NCBI GenBank assembly: GCA_021769025.1
Contig: JAETTS010000153.1
Span: 1-6,395, forward strand
Direction: 5' to 3'
DNA length: 6,395 bases
Source: Enterocloster bolteae
Lineage (GTDB): Bacteria; Bacillota_A; Clostridia; Lachnospirales; Lachnospiraceae
The notes beneath the pieces were generated by a model. It was not told the origin of the DNA, did no database searches, and saw nothing but the letters and a program-made list of their open reading frames with translations. A program made the position numbers and the translations under genes. Positions 1 through 5,389 of this stretch are shown piece by piece (position 1 is the stretch's first letter; each line of letters opens with the position of its first letter).

Positions 1-246
1 TTTTCCAAGATGGATGCGGAGAAGGTGGCCAGCTGTATCCAGCTGATAAGAGGGTTGGGATTCCAGGCAATCATCAGTGCCACCAACGATAAGATCCAGA
101 ATTACCTGGAAACTGTGGACAAGATCTTCGTATTTGCCAATCCGGGAAAGAAAGCCATCTCCATTCAGGAATTTGAGAAAAAAGAGTTTGTTCAGCTGAA
201 ACAGGATATAGAAGAAGAGGAGGAAGGAACTTTATGGCAGCAGTGA
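1..246 (+). CDS. C-terminal end of SMC/MukB-like ATPase, JetC/MksF (Wadjet) type, partial
   Basis: The frame is open from base 1, so the gene begins upstream of the window and only the last 81 residues are visible. They start with FSKMD, which matches the tail of the (D/E)EAFSKMD Walker B/D-loop signature of SbcC/MukB-like ATPases. The stretch GFQAIISATNDKIQNYLETVDKIFVF then resembles the switch region that ends JetC/MksF-type condensin ATPases, where an SAPPDKI-like motif is followed by VD. A charged tail with EEEEE closes the protein. By family knowledge, JetC is the SMC-like motor of Wadjet, a plasmid- and DNA-restricting condensin that works with JetA, JetB and the JetD nuclease. None of those partners is in the window. 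The Walker A site and coiled coils are also outside, so a housekeeping MksF-like condensin or another SbcC relative remains possible. The gene ends 13 nt inside the next gene, which implies co-transcription. Confidence 0.72.
   Translation, partial: FSKMDAEKVASCIQLIRGLGFQAIISATNDKIQNYLETVDKIFVFANPGKKAISIQEFEKKEFVQLKQDIEEEEEGTLWQQ
217..230 (+). promoter_or_regulatory. Ribosome binding site of the zinc-ribbon gene, inside the upstream gene
   Basis: A purine-rich GAGGAGGAAGGAAC run with AGGAGG at 218-223 lies 10 nt before the ATG at 234. It sits in the last codons of the upstream ATPase gene and decides the start of the downstream gene. The 13-nt overlap suggests translational coupling. Confidence 0.7.
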
Positions 247-1337
247 CATGGAAATGCCCAAACTGTGGAGGCGGTCTTATATTTGACCCGGATTCTCAGA
301 AGTTTGCATGTGAATATTGCCTTTCCCAGTTTAGCAAAGAGGAACTGGAGCAAATCGTGCCCAATGAGGGTGAGGAACAGACAGACCCCAACCAACAGGC
401 AAGAACATCCAATGGACAGCCAGATTCCCCAGGCATCCAGGCCAATGTATCTGGAAATACATCCGCTCCGATTTTATATATGTGTCCCAGCTGCGGCGCA
501 GAGATTGTGACCGATGAGACCACAGCGGCCACCTTTTGCTTCTACTGCCATAATCCGGTGGTGTTGAAAGGACGGTTAGACGGAGCCTATGAGCCAGATT
601 ATGTACTGCCCTTTGCCATTGAAAAGGAGAAGGCAAAAGAGATCTTTCTAACCTGGCTGAAGAATAAACGGTTTGTCCCGACAGATTTTTACTCTCCGGA
701 GCAGATTGAGAAGATGACAGGAGTCTATTTCCCTTATTGGCTGTACAGCTGCCAGGTAGATGGGCAGATGGAGGCAGAGGCCACGAAGCTGCGTGTATGG
801 GAAAGCGGAACTGTAAGGTACACGGAGACCCAGAAATATGATGTGTCCCGAAAAGGACAGATGAAGATCAATCATGTGACCCGCAATGCACTGAAAAAGG
901 CGGATAAACAGCTGGTAGAAGGGGTTATGCCCTTTGAGTTGCAGCAGATAAAGCCCTTTTCCATGGCATTTTTATCTGGATTTCTAGCGGAGAAACGGGA
1001 TATGGAGCAAGGGGAGTTTAAAGAGGAGATTGAGACAGAGGTTCAGGAATTTGCCAGGAACAGCTTGAGAGGAAGCATCGGGCCTTACAATCAAGTGAAT
1101 GTGAGAATTCAAAGGGCAGAGATTAGAAATCCTATGTGGAACTATGCGCTGTTGCCAGTGTGGACATTGACATATAAGGGAAAGAAAGACGGGAAGATCT
1201 ACTATTTTGCATGCAATGGACAGACGGGGAAACTATGTGGAAAACTTCCAATAGATTCGGGGAAATTGTGGATATTCTTTTTGGAGATGTTTTTGCCGCT
1301 TCTGGCGGTTCTTCTGGTAGCAGGGTATTTGATTTGA
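234..1337 (+). CDS. Membrane-anchored protein with two zinc ribbons, function unknown
   Basis: The protein has 367 residues. It carries two CxxC...CxxC zinc ribbons: C8/C11 with C26/C29, and C84/C87 with C102/C105. They are joined by a low-complexity linker (about 45-78) rich in Asn, Gln, Ser and Pro. A mixed alpha/beta region of about 230 residues with conserved-looking aromatics (VYFPYWLYSC, NPMWNYALLPVWTLTYKGK) follows, ending in YYFACNGQTGKLCGKLP. A hydrophobic segment at about 345-367 suggests a C-terminal membrane anchor with the ribbons in the cytoplasm. Such proteins are often annotated only as zinc-ribbon or TFIIB-type zinc-ribbon proteins. I know no established activity, and a transcription-factor role is not supported. 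The start overlaps the upstream ATPase gene by 13 nt and has a strong SD. A TPM-domain gene follows after 79 nt. Coding is certain; the role is not. Confidence 0.85.
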   Translation: MAAVTWKCPNCGGGLIFDPDSQKFACEYCLSQFSKEELEQIVPNEGEEQTDPNQQARTSNGQPDSPGIQANVSGNTSAPILYMCPSCGAEIVTDETTAATFCFYCHNPVVLKGRLDGAYEPDYVLPFAIEKEKAKEIFLTWLKNKRFVPTDFYSPEQIEKMTGVYFPYWLYSCQVDGQMEAEATKLRVWESGTVRYTETQKYDVSRKGQMKINHVTRNALKKADKQLVEGVMPFELQQIKPFSMAFLSGFLAEKRDMEQGEFKEEIETEVQEFARNSLRGSIGPYNQVNVRIQRAEIRNPMWNYALLPVWTLTYKGKKDGKIYYFACNGQTGKLCGKLPIDSGKLWIFFLEMFLPLLAVLLVAGYLI

Positions 1338-1416
1338 TATACTTTTTTGTTGCTGGCAGGTACGAATTATATATGGTTGTATTTTACAAAGAAACGGCAA
1401 AGAAAGGGTGGTGGGC

Positions 1417-2313
1417 ATGAGAAATCCTGTATGTAAAAAAGTGGGATTATGGGTATTGGCAGCTGTTTTGTGGATGATGCCGGTAGGAGCCGTCCAGGCC
1501 CAGGAGATGATGGAGTTGGACGGGAATTCCAGTCAAAGGGTGTATGATATGGCGGAACTTCTTGATGAAGAGGAAGAGGCGGAGTTTGAATCGGTGATCG
1601 CCGGACAGAGGAAGAAGTTGGGCATTGACATTGTTGTGGTAACCATAGAGAATGCCGGAGGAAAGGGTGCTCAGGAATATGCGGATTATAATTATGAGGT
1701 TGCTGGCTTTGGAGACGGCAGTAGCCATGACGGAATCATGTTCCTGATTGATATGGACAATCGGGAATTGGTATTGTCTACAGAAGGAAAGGCTATCCGC
1801 ATCTTTACAGATGAACGGATAGAGGCCATGCTGGATGATGTATATGAAGGAGCCTCGGAGGATGACTTTGCCGCCAGTGTAGAGGCCTTTCTGGAGGACA
1901 CGGCATATTATGGAACGCAAGGAATTCCTTCCAATCAGTATAATTATGATACAGATACCGGCAGGATCAGCGTACATAGAAGCATCCGGTGGTATGAGGT
2001 GTTATTGGCTTTTGGAGTATCCGCATTTACAGCCGGTATGGTGTGCCTTAATATAAAGCGCCAGTATGAGATGAAAGGGACTCCGGGACAGGCCAGAAAC
2101 GCAAATATGGCCTATCGGGCAGACTGTCAGTTTGCCTATCAGAATGAGAGCGACATTCTGGTGAATCAGTTTGTCACCAGCCAGGTAATTCCGAAAAACA
2201 CGGGAAACGCTGGCAGCCATGGAGGTAGCTCTGGAGGATCCTTTGCCGGACGCAGTTCCACCCACCATTCCAGCAGCGGCCGAAGCCACGGTGGAGGGAG
2301 CCGGAAGTTTTGA
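1417..2313 (+). CDS. TPM-domain protein, YgcG-like, signal peptide plus one membrane segment
   Basis: The preferred start is the ATG at 1417 (298 residues). AAAGG at 1403-1407 lies 9 nt upstream of it and the signal peptide then begins directly with MRNPVCKK. A GTG at 1408 in the same frame would add three residues but overlaps the SD. A Sec signal peptide (1-28) ends in VQA/QE. A TPM domain follows at about 41-165, with YDMAELL, GIDIVVVTIE, GDGSSHDGIMFLID and LSTEGKAIRIFTDERI. Residues 193-213 form a membrane segment. The protein ends in a Gly/Ser/His-rich tail (HHSSSGRSHGGGSRKF), a habit of YgcG-like TPM proteins. TPM domains have been linked to phosphatase activity and photosystem II repair in plants and cyanobacteria; the bacterial role is largely open. 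The expected topology is TPM domain outside and tail inside. It appears to be the last gene of the run starting with the JetC-type ATPase. Confidence 0.85.
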   Translation: MRNPVCKKVGLWVLAAVLWMMPVGAVQAQEMMELDGNSSQRVYDMAELLDEEEEAEFESVIAGQRKKLGIDIVVVTIENAGGKGAQEYADYNYEVAGFGDGSSHDGIMFLIDMDNRELVLSTEGKAIRIFTDERIEAMLDDVYEGASEDDFAASVEAFLEDTAYYGTQGIPSNQYNYDTDTGRISVHRSIRWYEVLLAFGVSAFTAGMVCLNIKRQYEMKGTPGQARNANMAYRADCQFAYQNESDILVNQFVTSQVIPKNTGNAGSHGGSSGGSFAGRSSTHHSSSGRSHGGGSRKF

Positions 2314-2336
2314 GAGTTGTATCTAAGCATTTGTGC

Positions 2337-2381
2337 AAAAATAAAAAGCCATCCCGGAAACCAAATGCTTTCCGGAACGGC
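2337..2381 (-). terminator. Rho-independent terminator of feoB, now beyond an inserted element
   Basis: Bases 2348-2360 pair with 2369-2381 around an 8-nt loop. In the minus-strand RNA all 13 positions pair: 11 Watson-Crick, and two G-U wobbles at 2351/2378 and 2353/2376. In the plus-strand RNA those two become A-C mismatches. On the minus strand the stem is followed at once by UUUUUAUUUUU (2347-2337). Both facts assign it to feoB, whose stop is at 2642. The gene and its terminator are now separated by the 237-bp element, and the arm at 2372-2381 is one copy of the flanking direct repeat. Confidence 0.8.
2372..2381. repeat. Left copy of 10-bp direct repeat, probable target-site duplication
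   Basis: CCGGAACGGC directly abuts the left end of the palindromic element. The same ten bases recur at 2619-2628 directly after its right end. This is the pattern left by a transposition event. The copy also forms one arm of the feoB terminator. Confidence 0.8.
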
Positions 2382-2398
2382 CAATGTCATTTAGATAA
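2382..2398 (+). repeat. Left terminal inverted repeat of the element
   Basis: CAATGTCATTTAGATAA is exactly repeated in reverse complement at 2602-2618. Pairing breaks at the next base (A2399 opposite A2601), so 17 bp is the full perfect length. Confidence 0.88.
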
Positions 2399-2430
2399 AG
2401 TCTTGCAGTTTGAGATGTTATAAAGTGTCC

Positions 2431-2460
2431 GCCTGGGGAGAGACTTATGTTGTGTTCTCC
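2431..2460 (+). repeat. Left arm of internal 30-bp perfect inverted repeat
   Basis: The arm starts GCCTGGGGAGAGACTT and ends GTTCTCC. It pairs without a mismatch to 2548-2577. Three more G-C pairs (2462-2464 with 2544-2546) follow after one mismatch. Confidence 0.88.
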
Positions 2461-2500
2461 CGGGCACGCTCGCGCTACGTGAAGAGCATAGCGGTACGTA

Positions 2501-2521
2501 AGGCGTTAAAAGACAACGCCT
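2501..2521. other. Apical stem-loop of the palindromic element
   Basis: AGGCGTT (2501-2507) pairs with AACGCCT (2515-2521) around a 7-nt AAAAGAC loop. This caps the nested inverted repeats and lies close to the middle of the element. Confidence 0.7.
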
Positions 2522-2547
2522 AAGTATCGATGGTCTTCAAGTACCCT

Positions 2548-2577
2548 GGAGAACACAACATAAGTCTCTCCCCAGGC
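2548..2577 (-). repeat. Right arm of internal 30-bp perfect inverted repeat
   Basis: This is the exact reverse complement of 2431-2460. The 87 nt between the arms contain the shorter nested stems. Confidence 0.88.
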
Positions 2578-2601
2578 TATGTTATCTCGGAAGATTACAT
2601 A

Positions 2602-2618
2602 TTATCTAAATGACATTG
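2602..2618 (-). repeat. Right terminal inverted repeat of the element
   Basis: This is the exact reverse complement of the left terminal repeat. The second copy of the 10-bp direct repeat starts at the next base. Confidence 0.88.
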
Positions 2619-2628
2619 CCGGAACGGC
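2619..2628. repeat. Right copy of 10-bp direct repeat, displaced terminator arm
   Basis: CCGGAACGGC recurs here directly after the element. It is followed by TAAACC and a T5 run (2635-2639). Joining 2381 to 2629 restores a continuous hairpin plus T-run, consistent with the uninterrupted ancestral site. Confidence 0.78.
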
Positions 2629-2641
2629 TAAACCTTTTTGT

Positions 2642-4462
2642 TTACAAAATCAAATGAATCAGCATACAAAGAAGAACACCCAAAACCGTAGGAAGAAGAA
2701 CCGCCACGGCAGTCCACTTCCAGCTTCCGGTTTCTCTCCGTATGGTTAAGCAGGTGGTGGAACAAGGCCAGTGGAACAGGCAGAAGACCATCATGCACAG
2801 TGCTGTTTTCCAGGTCCATCCCTGGGCGGTAAGAAGGTTAAGAAGTGCAGAGGAATTATTCATCTCCACCAGGTGGCCAGTCTGCAGATAGGCCATAAGG
2901 ATGATGGGAACCACGATTTCGTTGGCAGGAAATCCAAGGAGAAATCCAGCCAGAATGACCCCGTCCAGTCCCATGATTCTTCCCAACGGATCCAAAATCC
3001 CGGTGAGGCCAGCCAATATGCTCTGCCCTCCCAGGTTGATATTGGCAAGAATCCATATAACCAGTCCGGCGGGAGCAGCCACAGCCACAGCTCTTCCCAG
3101 AACAAACAGGGTACGGTCCAGAATCGAACGGACGATAACCTTGCCAAATTGGGGCCTGCGGTATGGAGGCAATTCCAGGGTAAAGGAGGAAGGAACCCCC
3201 TTCAAAAGCGTATGAGACAAAAGCCAGGAACAGCCCAGAGTAGCAGCGATACCAAGGAGGATGGCGCAGGTAAGATATAAAGCAGCCTGAAGATTTCCCA
3301 TGGAATCTCCCTGAATGCCAGCGGCGAAAAACAGGGTGATCAGTGTGACCAAGGTAGGAAACCGCCCATTGCAAGGTACAAGAGAGTTGGTGAGGATAGC
3401 TACCATCCGTTCCCTGGGCGAGTCGATGATGCGGCACCCGGTAACCCCCACTGCATTGCAGCCAAATCCCATGGCCATAGTGAGGCACTGTTTCCCGCAG
3501 GCCCGGCATTTCATAAAGGCCCGATCCATGTTGAATGCCACTCTGGGCAGATAACCCAGGTCTTCCAGCAGGGTAAAGAGTGGGAAGAAGATTGCCATAG
3601 GAGGCAGCATGACTGACACCACCCAGGCCAGAACCCGGTATACACCGTAAACCAGGGCATCTACAAGGCTTTTTGGCAGATTCATCCAGGTAAGAAGGGA
3701 AGCCAGTTTTCCTTCCAGAGAGAATAAGGCGTTCCACAGAAGGTCCGATGGATAGTTAGCGCCTGCCATAGTCAGCCAGAACACCCCCATTAGTAGTAAA
3801 ACCATGAGAATGCCTCCTGTATAAGGACCAGTCACAAGGCGGTCAATTCTTTGCTGTCTCTGCCGGTAGTTGGCCTTGGTATATTGAACCGTCTCATCTG
3901 CCAGCGACTTGGGAGAGAAATCCAGGCAGTCGTAGCTTCCTTTGGTAGAGACGGCTTCGTGAATCGTGTGTTTCACCTGTGCAAGATCGCTTGAAGATCT
4001 GGCGCAACAGGACAGTACCGGAATCTGAAGTACATCCTGCAGAAGAGAAAAATCAATACAGATCCCCTTTTTTTCGGCCTCGTCACAGAGATTGACACAG
4101 AGGATCAAGGGAGTCCCATTATCCCGTATATAGTCCAGCGCAAGAATTTGTTTCATAAGATGAAGCCCCCGTTCCATACAGGTAGCATCGCAGACAACCA
4201 TGACAAGATCTGCTTCCCCACTGCACAGAAAGTCTCTGGCAATCTCTTCTTCCTCCGAGTGGGCGGCCAGCGAATATGTACCTGGCAGATCCACCAGCAG
4301 ATAGCTTTTCCCCTCCACCTGAAATTCTCCCTTTGCAGAGGCCACAGTTTTTCCAGGCCAGTTTCCGGTATGCTGTTTTAAGCCGGTAAGCCCATTAAAG
4401 ATCGTACTCTTTCCCACATTGGGATTGCCAGCCAGTGCAATAACATATTTGTGATTATCCAC
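2642..4462 (-). CDS. feoB: FeoB-family ferrous iron transporter, compact divergent clade
   Basis: The protein has 606 residues, shorter than the ~700-770 of classical FeoB (E. coli 773). The N-terminal G domain shows G1 GNPNVGKS (12-19), G2 around T39, G3 DLPG (58-61), G4 NLCD (124-127) and a weak G5 near SCCARS (151-156). Membrane segments follow from about residue 216. The gate region is recognisable but atypical: GFGCNAVGV (332-340) and VPCNGRFP (362-369) where classical FeoB has GFGCNVPAI and SCSARLP. A C-x2-C-x3-C cluster (C319, C322, C326) precedes the first gate motif. The start is a GTG with GGAGG six nt upstream. By family knowledge it carries Fe(II) across the inner membrane with GTPase control. 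The feoA-like gene is on the same strand but 0.6 kb upstream, beyond an oppositely oriented gene. Iron specificity is inferred from the family. Confidence 0.92.
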   Translation of the reverse strand: MDNHKYVIALAGNPNVGKSTIFNGLTGLKQHTGNWPGKTVASAKGEFQVEGKSYLLVDLPGTYSLAAHSEEEEIARDFLCSGEADLVMVVCDATCMERGLHLMKQILALDYIRDNGTPLILCVNLCDEAEKKGICIDFSLLQDVLQIPVLSCCARSSSDLAQVKHTIHEAVSTKGSYDCLDFSPKSLADETVQYTKANYRQRQQRIDRLVTGPYTGGILMVLLLMGVFWLTMAGANYPSDLLWNALFSLEGKLASLLTWMNLPKSLVDALVYGVYRVLAWVVSVMLPPMAIFFPLFTLLEDLGYLPRVAFNMDRAFMKCRACGKQCLTMAMGFGCNAVGVTGCRIIDSPRERMVAILTNSLVPCNGRFPTLVTLITLFFAAGIQGDSMGNLQAALYLTCAILLGIAATLGCSWLLSHTLLKGVPSSFTLELPPYRRPQFGKVIVRSILDRTLFVLGRAVAVAAPAGLVIWILANINLGGQSILAGLTGILDPLGRIMGLDGVILAGFLLGFPANEIVVPIILMAYLQTGHLVEMNNSSALLNLLTAQGWTWKTALCMMVFCLFHWPCSTTCLTIRRETGSWKWTAVAVLLPTVLGVLLCMLIHLIL

Positions 4463-4500
4463 AAAATCCCTCCATTTTATAGAACCATTTCGTAGCCAAT

Positions 4501-4528
4501 ATTATGATTACTTTATGAAGGGGGACAA
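4501..4528 (-). promoter_or_regulatory. Possible feoB promoter
   Basis: On the minus strand, TTGTCC (4528-4523) and CATAAT (4506-4501) are 16 nt apart, about 40 nt upstream of the GTG start. The -10 matches five of six consensus bases and the -35 is partial. I could not identify a convincing Fur-type operator. Confidence 0.4.
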
Positions 4529-4589
4529 TCGATCGTGCTTGGCTGACAATTTTTCTCGACTTCAGGGTATTTTCTTTTTAGAAAGTTTG

Positions 4590-4598
4590 TGCTATAAT
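4590..4598 (+). promoter_or_regulatory. Extended -10 promoter of the small membrane-protein gene
   Basis: TGCTATAAT is a perfect extended -10 element (TGn plus TATAAT at 4593-4598). The -35 region is only T-rich. A short inverted repeat, TTTCT/AGAAA (4571-4575, 4580-4584), lies at the -35/spacer position. Transcription would start near 4605 and give a leader of about 70 nt. Confidence 0.7.
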
Positions 4599-4615
4599 CT
4601 GGACAGAGATCATAA

Positions 4616-4647
4616 AACGCCGGTTTTAGATGGATGAAAAAGGCGTT
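4616..4647 (+). other. Imperfect hairpin in the 5' leader of the small gene
   Basis: AACGCC (4616-4621) pairs with GGCGTT (4642-4647). After two mismatches, TTTT (4624-4627) can pair with GAAA (4636-4639). It ends 16 nt before the SD at 4664-4670. It may affect mRNA stability or translation; no known riboswitch was recognised. Confidence 0.35.
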
Positions 4648-4677
4648 ATCACGTTTTTGAAATAGGAGGACAGTTTC

Positions 4678-4962
4678 ATGAAAGGTTTAAAGACGTTAAA
4701 ATGCATGTTGGCCATGGTGTTTATGTGCCTGTGTCTGACATTTGCGGCAGTTCCGACTATGGAAGTTCACGCTGCAACCCAGACCGAGCAGGTGGCAGAA
4801 GGCGCTGCGGATACCCAGAGTTCCAGCACAGATGAGGAGGCTTTTTTGATGATTATGATGGGCGGTGCCCTTTTGATCATTCTTTTCGCCGTGATTTCAG
4901 CGATGGCTACGGTTTCTTCCTCTATTGCAGTCGCTGCCAATATGGACGTGGACGGGGAATAG
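4678..4962 (+). CDS. Small membrane protein with signal peptide, unknown function
   Basis: The protein has 94 residues. A Sec signal peptide has a KGLKTLK n-region, a Met/Leu/Cys-rich core and a cleavage site near VHA (after residue 32 or 33). The predicted mature protein is about 62 residues. It has an acidic, Ser/Thr/Gln-rich outer stretch (33-54), a membrane segment (about 56-79) and a short small-residue tail, SIAVAANMDVDGE. The start is secure: AGGAGGA at 4664-4670, spacing 7, preceded by an extended -10 promoter. It lies between feoA and feoB but on the opposite strand and is expressed alone, ending at the terminator at 5018. I do not recognise the family. It is not evidently FeoC, which is a cytoplasmic winged-helix protein. 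A link to iron uptake is inferred from position only. Confidence 0.8.
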   Translation: MKGLKTLKCMLAMVFMCLCLTFAAVPTMEVHAATQTEQVAEGAADTQSSSTDEEAFLMIMMGGALLIILFAVISAMATVSSSIAVAANMDVDGE

Positions 4963-5017
4963 AAAGGGGCGACGGCTCAGGCCAATCGTTCTGATAGAAA
5001 ATTGTATAAAATGATAG

Positions 5018-5061
5018 AAGGGGAAACTGAAAAGCCAGCAGCTTCCCCTTTTTGTTGTTTT
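5018..5061 (+). terminator. Rho-independent terminator between the small gene and feoA
   Basis: AAGGGGAA (5018-5025) pairs with TTCCCCTT (5043-5050), and CTG/CAG can extend the stem. A T-rich tract (TTTTTGTTGTTTT, 5049-5061) follows. It serves the + strand gene ending at 4962. The hairpin could also act on feoA transcripts, but on that strand the tail (CTATCATTTT) is a poor U-tract. Confidence 0.8.
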
Positions 5062-5071
5062 ATAATTGCAA

Positions 5072-5320
5072 CTACAGACAACAGTTACCAGCCACAGGCT
5101 CAACAAAGATTTCGTTGCTGTTCTGCTGCCTCAAAGCAATTACAGCATTCCTTACCAGGTAGGCACGCATACCGCCTGTGGAACCGGACAGGACACAGGA
5201 GATTTCTTCATCTGGTACAAAACCTAAATCGGAAAGACGGGTAGCCATATCAGGCTGACTGGCAATCCAGACCACCTTGACCTTCTTTCCCATATCTATC
5301 TGACTCAACGGAAGAACCAT
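5072..5320 (-). CDS. feoA: FeoA-domain protein
   Basis: With the ATG at 5320 the product has 82 residues. It shows the FeoA SH3-like pattern: PLSQIDMGKKVKVVWI, then RLSDLGFVPDEEISCVLSG, GGMRAYLVRNAVIALR and EIFVEP. FeoA is a small cytoplasmic partner that aids FeoB-dependent Fe(II) uptake. The ATG is preferred because GGTGA (5330-5326) sits 5 nt before it and FeoA proteins usually start shortly before the PLS motif. A TTG at 5341 in the same frame would add seven residues but has no SD. The C-terminus ends NCCL, with two adjacent cysteines. It is on the same strand as feoB but not adjacent; the intervening small gene runs the other way, so the two fe genes probably have separate transcripts. 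Confidence 0.87.
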   Translation of the reverse strand: MVLPLSQIDMGKKVKVVWIASQPDMATRLSDLGFVPDEEISCVLSGSTGGMRAYLVRNAVIALRQQNSNEIFVEPVAGNCCL

Positions 5321-5347
5321 ATCATTCACCGATTTCTTCAAGAAGAA

Positions 5348-5359
5348 CTTATAATTATG
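5348..5359. promoter_or_regulatory. Overlapping divergent -10 elements of sfsA and feoA
   Basis: CTTATAATTATG contains a perfect plus-strand TATAAT (5350-5355) suited to sfsA. It also contains minus-strand CATAAT (5359-5354) and TATAAG (5353-5348) suited to feoA. Neither direction has a good -35 hexamer (plus-strand TTCACC at 5325-5330 is 19 nt away). A near-palindrome, TTCTTCAAGAAGAA, lies beside it (5334-5347). Confidence 0.45.
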
Positions 5360-5389
5360 CTATGTAAAACAGAAAGGATATGTGAAACC

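Larger units (their letters stand above)
2382..2618. mobile_element. 237-bp palindromic MITE-like non-autonomous element
   Basis: The element begins and ends with perfect 17-bp terminal inverted repeats, CAATGTCATTTAGATAA (2382-2398) and its reverse complement (2602-2618), and is flanked by 10-bp direct repeats. Inside lies a second perfect inverted pair of 30 bp (2431-2460 with 2548-2577). A further imperfect pair (2481-2489 with 2530-2538, 8 of 9) leads to an apical hairpin. The whole element can therefore fold as one long interrupted hairpin. It has no convincing ORF and no transposase, so it would have to be moved in trans. The 9-12 bp duplications typical of IS4-family transposases would fit the 10-bp repeat, but the family cannot be assigned from this copy alone. 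Confidence 0.8.

Noticed and set aside
1338..1416. Internal promoter between the zinc-ribbon and TPM genes
   Set aside because: A TTGCTG/TATATG pair is present but only 14 nt apart, too close to support a call.
1408..1416. GTG at 1408 as the start of the TPM protein
   Set aside because: It abuts the AAAGG that would serve as SD, leaving no spacing, whereas the ATG at 1417 is correctly spaced and begins a standard signal peptide.
1447..1977. 176-codon open frame on the - strand across the TPM gene
   Set aside because: The + strand frame has a signal peptide and TPM motifs. The minus frame has no recognisable domain and is explained as its shadow.
2382..2618. Palindromic element considered as a CRISPR remnant, retron ncRNA or other named RNA system
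   Set aside because: There is no repeat-spacer periodicity, and no reverse transcriptase or cas gene nearby. Terminal inverted repeats plus a target duplication fit a MITE better.
2771..3280. 169-codon open frame on the + strand antisense to feoB
   Set aside because: It lies wholly within feoB, has a low-complexity His/Ser/Gln composition typical of an antisense shadow, and shows no family motif.
4463..4560. Fur-type operator upstream of feoB
   Set aside because: The AT-rich TCATAAAGTAATCATAATAT stretch does not form a convincing 7-1-7 inverted repeat, so no iron-box call is made.
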